A DNA stretch of 64,000 nt from Propionibacterium sp. oral taxon 192 str. F0372 (GCF_000413315.1 NZ_KE340297.1:186001-250000), one strand, 5' to 3'. Shown: positions 30,490 through 40,547, counted from the stretch's first letter. The notes: a model not told the origin generated them from the letters alone. Numbers and translations are program-made.

Positions 30490-31380
30490 ATGCACATCGC
30501 ATCACACAATGTCAACGGCATCCGAGCCGCCCATCGGCGTGGTTTCGCAACGTGGCTGTCCGAACGCAATTACGACGTCGTAGGTCTCCAGGAGGTGCGC
30601 TGCCGGATCGCTGACCTGCCCGAGGGAGTCTGGTGCGACCGATATGCCACCTATGATCCCGGGGAGTTGGCCGGGCGCAACGGTGTGGCCCTGCTCACCC
30701 GCACCCCACCTGTCGAGGTACGTTCCTGGAGCGGGGCGGCCGTCACTTTCGCCCCCAGCGGATCGGCCACCGTCCAGACCCTGGTGCCTGCACTCGCCCG
30801 GGAGCTGACCGTGTTTCGTACCCACGGACGCTACATAGAGGTGGATCTGGCCGAGGCTCCACTCACCATTGCCTGCGTGTATGTGCCAAAAGGTGATTCC
30901 CCGCTACTCGCCCCCGGTGACGAGAAGGTGCAGGGTCGTTATGACGCGAAGATGGCCTTCCTGAACGGTTTCGCTAAACAACTAGACCGGGCACGACGGG
31001 ATGCGAACCGGAAAGGGCGCGAATTCTTGGTCGTGGGCGACTTCAATATCGCCCACACCAATCTTGACCTGAAGAACTGGCGCTCCAACCAGAAGACCTC
31101 CGGCTTCCTTCCCGAAGAACGTGAATGGTTGTCGACGGTGATCAACCCACGCACCCTAGTCGACGTCACCAGATCGCTGCACCCACAAAGCGACGGCCCC
31201 TATTCGTGGTGGAGTTGGCGGGGCCAGGCCTTCGCTAATGACACCGGTTGGCGCATCGACTATCACCTGGCTTCCCCCGCCCTGGCGAAGTCGGCGGTTT
31301 CTGCCCACGTGGACCGGGAGGACAGCTACGACGACCGCATCTCCGACCACGCTGCGGTGGTCGTCAACTACGCGATCTGA
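30490..31380 (+). CDS. xth: Exodeoxyribonuclease III / AP endonuclease
   Basis: A class II AP endonuclease of the EEP superfamily that repairs abasic sites. It has 296 residues. Motifs in order: SHNVNGIRAAHR, GLQEVR with the metal-binding Glu, a YVPKGDS segment, VVGDFNIAHTNLDLKN, GWRIDYHL and ISDHAAVVV with the catalytic Asp-His. ATG 30490 lacks a ribosome-binding site at the usual spacing; TATCGT lies 6 bases upstream, a leaderless pattern. It converges with the neighbouring hydrolase gene. Confidence 0.93.
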   Translation: MHIASHNVNGIRAAHRRGFATWLSERNYDVVGLQEVRCRIADLPEGVWCDRYATYDPGELAGRNGVALLTRTPPVEVRSWSGAAVTFAPSGSATVQTLVPALARELTVFRTHGRYIEVDLAEAPLTIACVYVPKGDSPLLAPGDEKVQGRYDAKMAFLNGFAKQLDRARRDANRKGREFLVVGDFNIAHTNLDLKNWRSNQKTSGFLPEEREWLSTVINPRTLVDVTRSLHPQSDGPYSWWSWRGQAFANDTGWRIDYHLASPALAKSAVSAHVDREDSYDDRISDHAAVVVNYAI

Positions 31381-31408
31381 GCGCCCCAGACCACGCCGGT
31401 CAGGCGAT

Positions 31409-32347
31409 TCACCCAACCCAGGCGATGACCTCCGCAGGGTCCACCTCGGCCAGCGATGCATGACGCCAGCGGGGCGATTCGTCCTTGTCGACCATCTTCG
31501 CCCGCACGCCCTCAATGAAATCCGCGGGATTGGCGGTGATTGCCTCGGCCAGGCGCAGGTCCTGGGCGAGCACCGTCGCCACGTCGGGGGCGTGGCGGGC
31601 ATTGCGCACCGCGCGCAACGCCACAGCCACCGACATCGGACAGCGTTGGGAGATGGTCTGCGCGGCCGCCCGGGCCTGCGGATCCGGATGCTGGGTCAGG
31701 GATTCGATGATTGTCGTCGGTTCCTCGAGCCCGAAGCATTCGTCGATCCACCATGCGGCCTTGGCCAGAGCACTGGTCCCGGGATCGGCGCCGCGGCATT
31801 CGTCGAGTAATCCGGCCCAAAGCGCCGAGGCGCCATCGATACTTTCGCCGCTCATCGCCAGGTATTCGCCGACACGCCCCGGAGTACGGGACAGTTCCCA
31901 GCACATCCCGACATCGGGCCACAAGCCGATAGCCGTCTCCGGCATCGCCATCCGGGTGCCCACTTCGCCGATCCTGCGGGTGTTATGCATGCCGATACCC
32001 AGCCCCCCACCCATCGAGATTCCGGTCAGGTAGGAGGTGATCGCTTTGTCGTAGTTGGCAATCAAGGCGTCGACTGCGTATTCGGCGGCCAGGAATCCGA
32101 AACACTCTTCGGGGCGGCCAGCAATGATCAGGTCGCGCAGCACCTTGATGTCGGCTCCGGCGCAAAAACCTCGTTCCCCCGCCCCTGCAATGGTGATCTC
32201 CTGCACTCCCGGGTCGTTAGCCCACCGTTCCAGTTGGACGCTCAATGCATCGATCATCGCCCGGTTGAGGGCATTGATCCGCCTGGGTCGATTGAGGACC
32301 ACCCGGCCCACGCCATCGCGAACCTCGAAACAGATCTCGTCGTTCAT
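31409..32347 (-). CDS. 3-hydroxyisobutyryl-CoA hydrolase-like crotonase
   Basis: A crotonase-superfamily protein of 312 residues. NRPRRINALN, GFCAGADIK and SMGGGLGI form the oxyanion-hole and CoA-binding segments, and MPETAIGLWPDVG carries the catalytic Glu/Asp positions. The C-terminal PADFIEGVRAKMVDKDESPRW is characteristic of 3-hydroxyisobutyryl-CoA hydrolases (valine catabolism) rather than simple enoyl-CoA hydratases. It starts at ATG 32347, overlapping the end of the MptB-like gene by four bases, so they share a transcript. Confidence 0.88.
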   Translation of the reverse strand: MNDEICFEVRDGVGRVVLNRPRRINALNRAMIDALSVQLERWANDPGVQEITIAGAGERGFCAGADIKVLRDLIIAGRPEECFGFLAAEYAVDALIANYDKAITSYLTGISMGGGLGIGMHNTRRIGEVGTRMAMPETAIGLWPDVGMCWELSRTPGRVGEYLAMSGESIDGASALWAGLLDECRGADPGTSALAKAAWWIDECFGLEEPTTIIESLTQHPDPQARAAAQTISQRCPMSVAVALRAVRNARHAPDVATVLAQDLRLAEAITANPADFIEGVRAKMVDKDESPRWRHASLAEVDPAEVIAWVG

Positions 32348-33933
32348 CGCTTACCTTCCATATCGTCAAACAGGGATTCCGGGAGTTCCCGTCCTACGCG
32401 GCGCCGACGGGAGGAGCGCAGGTGCACGCTGGTCAGCCACCACAGTCCGGCAGCCGCGGCGATACCCAAGGCCATCACATTGTTGCGCCAGGCCATGTTG
32501 ATGCCGTTGTAGCAGAGCAGCACGATGGTCACCCAGGTGGCGATTTGATACATCCGTCTCGACGGATTGGTCAACGGCAGCAGCAGCCCACCCCACAGGA
32601 TGTACCAGGACCGCACCGCAGGCAGGGACAGGGCTACCACCAGGTAGCCGATGGACAGGAAACGCATCGGGTGGCGACGGGCCACGGTCACCGCCATCAA
32701 CGCGACGACCACCGCGGCGAAAACAACCCCGAAGGTACGGGCCGCGGTGATGGCCGCCCAGCCGGTCGGATCGGCTCCGAAGTGGTTGAGCACCAACTGT
32801 GCCCCCTGTCCAAGCACTGTAAAAGGAGCGATGGTGATCACCTTGCCGGGAACGTTGACCGCATTCAGCCAGCCGAATCCCAACCCGGTGGCCATTGAGA
32901 CCACCACAAAGGTTCCGATAGACACCGCGATGCTGATCACCGAACGCAAAATGACAACAGCCACCTCCTTGATCCGCCACGACAGCCACGGATGGACGAC
33001 CAACGGGAGGGCGTAAGCTGCCATGAAGGCGGGCTGTTTGATCGCAGCCCCCAATCCGACAAGCACTGCCCCAGGAATCCACCACAGCGATCCCCAGCGA
33101 TGCGGGTTGAAGCTGCGTCCGCGCATGGTGATCGGGCGTTTAGGAAGACCGGTCGCCCACAAGCCTGCAATGACGAAGGCCATCATCAGACAGTCGTTGT
33201 GGGTCCCACCGATGAAGTCGATAATCAGGATCGGGTTGAGGGTGGCGAACCAAGCAGCCTTGGCGACATCGGCCCCGCGACGTTCTGCGATGCGGGGAAC
33301 CAGCAAGCCAATGATCCCGACCCCAAACAGGGCCAAAAGACGCATCATGACCGCCGAAGCATAGGGGCGGAAACCTGATAGGTCGACGATCATGTGCTGG
33401 AGCTGCAGGGCCAGCGGGCCGTAGGGAGCCGGGGTGTCACGCCACACCCAGGAGACTTGGTCGGCGAAAGCTCCGGGTAGCACAGCCGGACCCACCTCGT
33501 AGGGGTTGATGCCGTTGTGCACCATCCAGCCCTGGGCAGCATAGGAGTAGGCGTCGTGGGAGAAGATCGGCGGGGCGAAGAAGAAGGGCAATCCCCAGAT
33601 CAGCAAAACGGCCCAGTGCCGCACGTGCAGATAAGCATGCACCTCGCCCGCAACCGCTCCGGAACGCGGCCGCAACCTCAGCCAGGCGTCGAGCAGCAGG
33701 ACCAGCCCGAGCATGGTGACCAGGGTTCCCCCAAGCTGAGAGGGCCACCCACCTACCTTGTCCTGGATATGCCACAGCGCTGAATTGCGTGGTAGATATG
33801 CAGGCGAAAGGGCTCCCAGGGTGATGAGTGCGGTGCCGATCAGGCCACGGCGCACAATCCGCACCGACCATGCCTCAACGACGGCATCCCACTGCACACG
33901 CCACCAGGGAGGCGGAGAAGGAGCCGAGGTCAT
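32344..33933 (-). CDS. MptB-like polyprenol-phosphomannose alpha-1,6-mannosyltransferase
   Basis: A GT-C-fold glycosyltransferase of 529 residues with 12 or more predicted membrane spans. The first extracytoplasmic loop carries IFSHDAYSYAAQGWMVHNGINPYE, with the acidic catalytic motif, and DTPAPYGPLALQLQ follows. The sequence resembles mycobacterial/corynebacterial MptB, which extends the lipoglycan alpha-1,6-mannan core from polyprenyl-phosphomannose. A lipoglycan role is inferred. The ATG at 33933 has TAGGCT 6 bases upstream and no strong ribosome-binding site. It diverges from korA. Confidence 0.85.
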   Translation of the reverse strand: MTSAPSPPPWWRVQWDAVVEAWSVRIVRRGLIGTALITLGALSPAYLPRNSALWHIQDKVGGWPSQLGGTLVTMLGLVLLLDAWLRLRPRSGAVAGEVHAYLHVRHWAVLLIWGLPFFFAPPIFSHDAYSYAAQGWMVHNGINPYEVGPAVLPGAFADQVSWVWRDTPAPYGPLALQLQHMIVDLSGFRPYASAVMMRLLALFGVGIIGLLVPRIAERRGADVAKAAWFATLNPILIIDFIGGTHNDCLMMAFVIAGLWATGLPKRPITMRGRSFNPHRWGSLWWIPGAVLVGLGAAIKQPAFMAAYALPLVVHPWLSWRIKEVAVVILRSVISIAVSIGTFVVVSMATGLGFGWLNAVNVPGKVITIAPFTVLGQGAQLVLNHFGADPTGWAAITAARTFGVVFAAVVVALMAVTVARRHPMRFLSIGYLVVALSLPAVRSWYILWGGLLLPLTNPSRRMYQIATWVTIVLLCYNGINMAWRNNVMALGIAAAAGLWWLTSVHLRSSRRRRVGRELPESLFDDMEGKR

Positions 33934-34125
33934 GGCACGAGCCTACGCTGGCAGCTGAACCTCGCACGCATTCCGGGGCGTCGTCACGGGTGTTCCCAGT
34001 GGTCATCCGCGCTCTCGTAGGCAAACAACCGACAACCACGCTCCGATCCATCTTTGTAGGGCTCCGAGGGCGGGATAGGTTATTTTCGCATCCCATATGT
34101 AGTTGAACATTCATAGGAGGTCGCC

Positions 34126-35967
34126 GTGGCCGAGCATGTCAGCCGGGCGGTTGTACGATTTGCCGGCGACTCCGGGGACGGTATGCAACTGACTGGCGAC
34201 CGCTTCGGTGCCGACGCTGCTCACCAGGGCAATGACATAGCCACCCTGCCGGATTTCCCGGCCGAGATCCGGGCCCCCCAGGGATCGCTGGGCGGGGTGT
34301 CTTCCTTTCAGGTGCACTTCGCCGACCGCGATATCGTCACCCCCGGCGAAGAACTGGATGCCTTGGTCGCGATGAACCCGGCAGCGTTGAAGGTGCATCT
34401 GAGTTCCCTCAAGCGAGGGGGCGTGGTGATCATCGACGAATCCCAGTTCACCAAACGCAATCTCACCCGTGCGGGTTACCAGGTTAATCCGCTGGACGAT
34501 GGCAGCCTGGGCTCCTACCAGGTGGTCAGCCTCGACCTGACCGTGGCCACAAAACTGGCGGTGGCCGATTTCGGACTGGGCCGCAAGGCGGTCTCCCGCA
34601 CCCGCAACATGTTCGCGCTGGGGCTAGTCTCCTGGCTCTACTCCCGCGAATTGACCCCAACCCTGGAGTGGATTGCGGCGAAATTTGCCGACAAACCGCA
34701 GATCCGCGACGCCAACACTGCGGCCTTGCGTGCCGGATGGAACCACGGCGACACCACCGAGATATTCGCCGTGCGCTACGAGGTGGATCCGGCCGAGGTA
34801 CCAGCCGGATGTTATCGGCAGATCGCGGGTTCCCATGCTCTATCCTTGGGGCTGGTGACGGCAGCCCACCTGGCGAAGGTGCCGTTGTTCCTGGGCTCCT
34901 ACCCGATCACTCCGGCCTCCGATCTGCTGCACCAATTGTCACGGATGAAATCCCATGGTGTGCAGACCTTCCAGGCCGAAGACGAGATCGCGGCCATCGG
35001 CGCAGCTTTGGGAGCCTCCTTCGGCGGTGCCTTGGGAGTCACTACGACGTCTGGACCAGGTTTCGCCCTGAAACAAGAGATGCTCAATCTGGCAGTGATG
35101 ACCGAGCTGCCGCTGGTCGTTGTCGATGTGCAGCGCGCCGGGCCGTCGACCGGGATGCCGACCAAGACCGAGCAGACCGATCTGCTACAGGCTCTGTTCG
35201 GCCGCAACGGCGAATCGCCGCTGCCGGTGCTGGCCCCCCGCTCCCCCGCCGATTGCTTTGATGTGGCCATTGAGGCCGCCCGGATCGCACTGACCCACCG
35301 CACTCCGGTGGTGGTGCTCTCCGACGGCTATCTATCCAATGGCGCCGAACCCTGGGCGATCCCCTCGGTCAAGGAAATGGAACCGATCAACGTCGGTTTT
35401 GCCACCACCCCGAATTCCCCCGACGGCACTTTCCTGCCCTATCTGCGTGATCCCGAAACCCTGGACCGACCGTGGGCCGTCCCCGGCACCCCCAGGCTGG
35501 AGCACCGCATCGGTGGACTGGAGAAATCCGACCGCAGCGGCAGTGTGTCCTATGACGCCGACAACCACGACACCATGGTGCGCATCAGGGCAGAGCACAT
35601 CGCCCGCATCCCGGTGGCCGATGCGGTGGTCGACGACCCCTCAGGTTCAGCCCGGGTATTGATTGTTGGCTGGGGCTCCACATGGGGCTCGATTACCGCC
35701 GCGGTGCGCCGGGTCCGCGAACAAGGCCATGCCATCGCCAAGGTGCACCTGCGTCATCTCCATCCGATGCCGGCGAATCTGGGGGAAATCTTGCACGGCT
35801 ACCAGAAGGTGATCGTTCCGGAAATGAACCTCGGTCAGCTGACCATGCTGCTGCGTTCCGTCTATCTAGTCGATGCACGGTGCTGGTCACGGGTGCGAGG
35901 GATGCCCTTGCCGGTCGGGGAACTCACCGATCACCTGGTTCACGAGATCAAGGAGACAACACGATGA
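34126..35967 (+). CDS. korA: 2-oxoacid:ferredoxin oxidoreductase alpha subunit, KorA type
   Basis: With KorB this subunit should oxidatively decarboxylate 2-oxoglutarate (or a related 2-oxoacid) to the acyl-CoA, reducing ferredoxin. It has 613 residues from GTG 34126, preceded by AGGAGG. The N-terminal gamma-type domain (about residues 1-190) has RFAGDSGDGMQLTG; the alpha (pyrimidine-binding) domain from about 215 shows LGSYPITPASDLLHQL, EDEIAAIGAALGASFGG and AGPSTGMPTKTEQ. This gamma-alpha fusion is the actinobacterial KorA arrangement. It overlaps korB by ATGA. Confidence 0.93.
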   Translation: MAEHVSRAVVRFAGDSGDGMQLTGDRFGADAAHQGNDIATLPDFPAEIRAPQGSLGGVSSFQVHFADRDIVTPGEELDALVAMNPAALKVHLSSLKRGGVVIIDESQFTKRNLTRAGYQVNPLDDGSLGSYQVVSLDLTVATKLAVADFGLGRKAVSRTRNMFALGLVSWLYSRELTPTLEWIAAKFADKPQIRDANTAALRAGWNHGDTTEIFAVRYEVDPAEVPAGCYRQIAGSHALSLGLVTAAHLAKVPLFLGSYPITPASDLLHQLSRMKSHGVQTFQAEDEIAAIGAALGASFGGALGVTTTSGPGFALKQEMLNLAVMTELPLVVVDVQRAGPSTGMPTKTEQTDLLQALFGRNGESPLPVLAPRSPADCFDVAIEAARIALTHRTPVVVLSDGYLSNGAEPWAIPSVKEMEPINVGFATTPNSPDGTFLPYLRDPETLDRPWAVPGTPRLEHRIGGLEKSDRSGSVSYDADNHDTMVRIRAEHIARIPVADAVVDDPSGSARVLIVGWGSTWGSITAAVRRVREQGHAIAKVHLRHLHPMPANLGEILHGYQKVIVPEMNLGQLTMLLRSVYLVDARCWSRVRGMPLPVGELTDHLVHEIKETTR

Positions 35968-37004
35968 ACGGCCTGTCCTTGGTACCCGCACCCAGCACCG
36001 AACTGGCCCGCAAGGATTTCATATCGAGTCAAGAGGTGAAGTGGTGCCCGGGCTGCGGCGACTACACAATTCTCGCTGCGGTCCAGGGGCTGCTGCCGCA
36101 ACTCGGCATTGCCCGGGAGAACACGGTGGTGCTGTCCGGTATCGGCTGCTCGGGGCGGTTCCCCTACTACGTCGGCACCTACGGGATGCATTCCATCCAC
36201 GGCCGGGCGCTGACCATCGCCACCGGGTTGACGATCACCAGACCCGATCTAGCGGTGATGGTGGTCACCGGCGACGGTGATGCGTTGTCGATCGGTGGAA
36301 ATCATTTCATCCACACCATGCGGCGCAACCCCAACATCACGGTACTGATGTTCAACAACCGCATCTACGGGCTTACCAAGGGCCAATACTCCCCCACTTC
36401 GGAACTTGGCAAGATCACCAAGTCCTCACCCACAGGCACCGTTGACACTCCGCTGAACCCGTTGTCGCTGGCCCTGGGCGCGGAGGCCAGTTTCGTGGCC
36501 CGCACCACCGACTCCGACAAAACCCATCTCACCGAGACGATCCGGGCAGCCTTCGCGCACAGAGGTGCGTCGTTCGTGGAGATCTACCAGAACTGCTCGA
36601 TATTCAACGATGGCGCCTACGATTCCCTGCACGCCGAGGATGCAGAGGGTTTCCTGTTGCTGGAGCACAACCGCCCGATTCTCTCGGCTTCAAGCAGGCT
36701 CGGGGTAGTGCGCGCCAGCGATGGCGAGTTGGTTGTGGCACCGGTCGATGAAGTCGGCATGGAGTCGGTGCTGGTGCACGACGCCCACCGCCTCGATCCG
36801 ACCCTGGCCTTTGGTTTGTCCCGGCTGACCGACACCGGAATCATCCGTCGGGCTCCCATCGGGGTGCTACGTCAGGTAGATCGGCCTAGTTTTGATGACA
36901 TGGCGCGAGCCCAAGTGGACACCGCCATGAGCAACAATGGAGCATCGACCGATGAATCGATCCAGCGCCTGCTAGCCGGGGAGGACACGTGGCAGGTGCA
37001 CTGA
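35964..37004 (+). CDS. korB: 2-oxoacid:ferredoxin oxidoreductase beta subunit, KorB type
   Basis: The thiamine-diphosphate-binding partner of KorA, 346 residues. EVKWCPGCGDYTIL carries iron-sulfur-associated cysteines, GIGCSGRFPYY follows, and GDGDALSIGGNHFIH...NNRIYGLTKGQ is the thiamine-diphosphate/magnesium motif. The ATG at 35964 overlaps the korA stop and has AAGGAG upstream. No separate delta (polyferredoxin) gene is adjacent, as in other actinobacterial KorAB. Confidence 0.94.
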   Translation: MNGLSLVPAPSTELARKDFISSQEVKWCPGCGDYTILAAVQGLLPQLGIARENTVVLSGIGCSGRFPYYVGTYGMHSIHGRALTIATGLTITRPDLAVMVVTGDGDALSIGGNHFIHTMRRNPNITVLMFNNRIYGLTKGQYSPTSELGKITKSSPTGTVDTPLNPLSLALGAEASFVARTTDSDKTHLTETIRAAFAHRGASFVEIYQNCSIFNDGAYDSLHAEDAEGFLLLEHNRPILSASSRLGVVRASDGELVVAPVDEVGMESVLVHDAHRLDPTLAFGLSRLTDTGIIRRAPIGVLRQVDRPSFDDMARAQVDTAMSNNGASTDESIQRLLAGEDTWQVH

Positions 37005-37020
37005 GACCGGAGGAGTTGCC

Positions 37021-38553
37021 GTGGGTGAGCCGCCAGAAGATCCCGACGCAACGGTGCTGCGCCCGCCCCGGAGCATCCCATCCCGGCGATGGAATCCTGA
37101 TGACGAAGAATCCACGGTCATCCGGGACACCCCAACCTCAATGCCTCATCCGGGCCAGTCACAGCCGGTGATCCCGGCCCAGCAGACAAGCCCAGATCAA
37201 CGCATCACCCCACCCCAAAAGCCGGTTCCCGCCCAGCATCAGAACCCAGCCCAGCCGCAGCAGTCCTTGTCCGCCCACGTCCAGCCCTTCTCGATCCAGC
37301 AGGAACTCAACGACGACGCAACAGTGCTGCGCGAAACTCCCACCACCCCCACCAGCGTCACATCCCCGTCCAGTATCACGGTCCCGTCCGGCGATCCCGG
37401 CTCCATTTCCACGCCCGCCAGCCGCAACACCGACACCGGCACCACCACACCCAGTTGGATCTCTGGGGTGCCCCGAGTTGGTGGCTATGCCCGCCCGGTC
37501 AACCGCTACGTGGCCCCCGTCGAGGTCGTGGAGCAAGAGACCCCACCAATCAACTGGAAACGGATGGCCACCTTGGTAGTCGCCACTGTCCTGGTGGCGG
37601 TGCTTGCTGGATGGGCCTACGTCACCTATCTGCACCATCCGGCCCCGCCCCCCGAGACCCAGATCTCCCAATCCGGAAGCACCGGTCCACGATTCGCACG
37701 AGCCGACCAGTTGGTGCGTGAATACCTGCAGGCCCTGTCCGAGGGCAATACCCAGCTCGCCATGTCGCTGGGAGCGACAGGAACCAGCAATACCTCGATC
37801 ATCACTCAGGAGGCCTATGCTCGTTCCCTGCAGACCCACCCGATCACCGACATCAGGGTGCCCAATGCCCCGGACAACGCCACCTCGATTGAAGCCCACT
37901 ACCGACTAGGTGACCAGCAGGTGGATACCCAGATCAGGGTGGTGCGCGATAGTACTGGGTCGTGGCAGCTGTCCCATTCCACGGTAGAGATCACCCTGGC
38001 CAGTCCCGCCGACGACAGCATGCCGATCGTGTTGAACGGGGTGGTCCTCACCTCTAACACTGTCCAACTGCTCCCCGGCCATTACACCGTGACCAGCGGA
38101 TTGCCATTCATCGACTATCCAGCCGACAACTCCCTGACCATCACGAACCTGGAATTCGATGCCCAGGTGCAGCGTTCCCTCACCCCGATGATCACCGAGC
38201 AGGGCCGCACAGCCCTGATCCAAGCCGCATCGGCCGCACTGAACAGTTGTCTGGCGGCCAAGACCCTCACCCCCACCGGCTGCCCCAACCAGCTGGGCAC
38301 TAACACCCCATATGACCCATCGTCGGTACGCTGGTCCTTGGCCAATGACCCCTTCTCCAATGCTCCTCCGGCCCTGGACTCCAGGGATCCAAGCAGAGGC
38401 CAGATGTCGGTGCTGCTGAAGTTCTCGGTGTCGTTCACCTACACCGATGGATCCACCAACGGCGAGCAGAACCTGAACTCGGTGTCCGCCTCGGTATCCG
38501 CGTCCCTGGTGGTGCAGAGCGCCGACCAGCTGCAGATCGCCTGGGCCACCTGA
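37021..38553 (+). CDS. Membrane protein with three TV(L/I)R threonine motifs
   Basis: The family is not recognised. The 510-residue protein has a long, Pro/Gln/Ser/Thr-rich, probably cytoplasmic N-terminus (1-180), one membrane span at about 183-204 after basic residues, and a C-terminal extracellular region of about 300 residues. The N-terminus carries three similar motifs: DATVLRPP (Thr11), ESTVIRDTP (Thr32) and DATVLRETP (Thr101). These look like Ser/Thr-kinase or FHA-recognition sites. The extracellular part includes an LVREYLQALSEGN helix like those before NTF2-like domains, and two cysteines near 420-430. GTG 37021 has GGAGGAG upstream, 16 bases after korB, so cotranscription with korAB is likely. 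Confidence 0.75.
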   Translation: MGEPPEDPDATVLRPPRSIPSRRWNPDDEESTVIRDTPTSMPHPGQSQPVIPAQQTSPDQRITPPQKPVPAQHQNPAQPQQSLSAHVQPFSIQQELNDDATVLRETPTTPTSVTSPSSITVPSGDPGSISTPASRNTDTGTTTPSWISGVPRVGGYARPVNRYVAPVEVVEQETPPINWKRMATLVVATVLVAVLAGWAYVTYLHHPAPPPETQISQSGSTGPRFARADQLVREYLQALSEGNTQLAMSLGATGTSNTSIITQEAYARSLQTHPITDIRVPNAPDNATSIEAHYRLGDQQVDTQIRVVRDSTGSWQLSHSTVEITLASPADDSMPIVLNGVVLTSNTVQLLPGHYTVTSGLPFIDYPADNSLTITNLEFDAQVQRSLTPMITEQGRTALIQAASAALNSCLAAKTLTPTGCPNQLGTNTPYDPSSVRWSLANDPFSNAPPALDSRDPSRGQMSVLLKFSVSFTYTDGSTNGEQNLNSVSASVSASLVVQSADQLQIAWAT

Positions 38554-38579
38554 ACAGGCGATTCGGAAGGGCAGGTAAC

Positions 38580-40541
38580 GTGGGCTCGATGAGCCATGAA
38601 GCCTTGGACCTGAACTCCTTCGACAATACCGTCAGCCCAGCCACCGATCTATTCACGCATGTGAACGGCGTTTGGGCTGCCACCACCGAGATACCCGACG
38701 ACAAACCGTCGTGGGGTTCTTTCCATGAACTGCGCGAGGCCTCAGAGAAAGCGGTCAAGCAGATCGTCATGGATTCCGCACAGGTCACAGATGACCCGGA
38801 CGCCAGACGCATCGCCGACCTCTACGCATCTTTCATGGACACCAAGGCCATCGAGGCAGCCGGGATCACCCCGCTGGCCGCACCGTTCAAGCGCATCGAC
38901 GCGATCGATTCGATAGGTGACTTGGCTGAGTACTGGGGATGGGCTACTCGTCACGGGGTAGGCGGCATTTTCGACATGGACAATGACGCCGATCCCGGTG
39001 ACCCGTCCCGCTACCTGGTCTTCGTCGGCCAGTCGGGCATCGGGCTGCCCGATGAGGAGTACTACCGGGCCGAGGAACACGCCGAAATCCGCTCCGCCTA
39101 CCGCACCCACCTAACGAAAATGCTGGAGCTGGCGGGCGTGCCCGATGCCCCTGCTCAGGCCACAGCAGTTTTCGACCTGGAGACCAGGATCGCCGCCTGT
39201 CACTGGGACAAGGTGCGCACCCGCGACATGGTGCAGATGTATCATCCCCAAACCTGGGAGCAATTTGTCGCTGACACCCCCGAGCTATGCTGGGACCGCT
39301 TCCTGACCGGGGCACGGTTGCCGGTTTCTACGGTGGCCGAGGTGGTCAATGCCCAGCACACCTACGGCCCACAGGTGGCCGGACTGGTGACCGCCGAACG
39401 GCTGGCCGATTGGAAGGCATTGTGCCGTTGGCAACTGGTCGACGCCCTGGCCCCTTACCTCACCGAGGAGATCGTCGAGCAGAACTTCGACTTCAATGGC
39501 CGCACGATGCAGGGCATCCCGGTCATTCGGGAGCGCTGGAAGCGAGGCGTCTCGTTGGTGGAGGGGGTGCTCGGTGAGGCCGTCGGGCGGGCCTATGTCG
39601 CCAGGCACTTCACCGCACCGACCAAGGCGCGCGTTGACGAGTTGGTGAACAATCTTCTCGAGGCATACCGGATCTCCATCTCCCGCCTGGACTGGATGAC
39701 TAAACAGACCCGGGACGAGGCCTTGGCAAAACTGGCGAAGTTCACCCCGAAGATCGGCTACCCCGTCAAATGGCGGGATTATTCCGCTCTGGAGATCTCG
39801 GAAAATGACCTGATCGGCAACGTGTTGCGCGCTGATTCGTTCGCCTTTGATCACATGATCACCCAGCTGTCCGGCCCCATCGATCCCGACGAGTGGTTGA
39901 TGTACCCACAGACGGTCAATGCCTACTACCACCCGCTGCGCAACGAGATCGTCTTCCCAGCAGCCATTCTGCAGCCACCGTTCTTCTCCCCCGAGGCCGA
40001 TGACGCGGTGAATTACGGGGCGATCGGGGCGGTGATCGGCCATGAGATCGGGCATGGCTTCGATGATCAAGGCTCCACCTGTGACGGCGATGGTCGGCTG
40101 CGAAACTGGTGGACCGACGAGGACCGCGACGCTTTCGAGGCTCGTACCGGGGCCTTAGTCGACCAGTACTCGCAGCTATCCCCCACCGCAGCCCCCGAGG
40201 TGAAGGTGAACGGGGAACTGACCCTCGGGGAGAACATCGGCGACCTAGGTGGGCTGTCGATAGCCTACGATGCCTGGCGACTGGCCGTCGGCGACCAGGA
40301 ACCAGAACCGATCAACCAGATGACCGGTGCCCAGCGCTTCTTCTTCGGCTGGGCGCAGACCTGGCGATCCATCACCCGACCCGAAGCTGCCCGGGAGCGG
40401 GTCGCTACCGATCCGCATTCTCCCGATGAAGTCCGCTGCAACCAAACCCCGCGTAACTTGGACGCCTTTCACGAGGCTTTCGGTACCACCCCCGGTGACG
40501 CCATGTGGTTGGACCCGCAACAGCGGGTGCGTATCTGGTGA
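38580..40541 (+). CDS. M13-family zinc metallopeptidase
   Basis: A neprilysin-like (PepO-type) endopeptidase of 653 residues, a normal length for the bacterial family. The zinc motif HEIGH is at residues 488-492, the third ligand is in GENIGDLGG at about 551, and the substrate-binding NAYYHP and an FSPEADDAVNYGAIGAVIG segment lie upstream. The N-terminal helical domain begins FDNTVSPATDLFTHVNGVW. No signal peptide is visible, so it may act in the cytoplasm on peptides. The start is GTG 38580 (ATG 38589 also possible). Confidence 0.93.
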   Translation: MGSMSHEALDLNSFDNTVSPATDLFTHVNGVWAATTEIPDDKPSWGSFHELREASEKAVKQIVMDSAQVTDDPDARRIADLYASFMDTKAIEAAGITPLAAPFKRIDAIDSIGDLAEYWGWATRHGVGGIFDMDNDADPGDPSRYLVFVGQSGIGLPDEEYYRAEEHAEIRSAYRTHLTKMLELAGVPDAPAQATAVFDLETRIAACHWDKVRTRDMVQMYHPQTWEQFVADTPELCWDRFLTGARLPVSTVAEVVNAQHTYGPQVAGLVTAERLADWKALCRWQLVDALAPYLTEEIVEQNFDFNGRTMQGIPVIRERWKRGVSLVEGVLGEAVGRAYVARHFTAPTKARVDELVNNLLEAYRISISRLDWMTKQTRDEALAKLAKFTPKIGYPVKWRDYSALEISENDLIGNVLRADSFAFDHMITQLSGPIDPDEWLMYPQTVNAYYHPLRNEIVFPAAILQPPFFSPEADDAVNYGAIGAVIGHEIGHGFDDQGSTCDGDGRLRNWWTDEDRDAFEARTGALVDQYSQLSPTAAPEVKVNGELTLGENIGDLGGLSIAYDAWRLAVGDQEPEPINQMTGAQRFFFGWAQTWRSITRPEAARERVATDPHSPDEVRCNQTPRNLDAFHEAFGTTPGDAMWLDPQQRVRIW

Positions 40542-40547
40542 TACCCC

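Noticed and set aside
33875-34114. Small minus-strand frame between the mannosyltransferase and korA genes
   Set aside because: It overlaps the mannosyltransferase start region and the korA upstream region, and shows no protein-like pattern.
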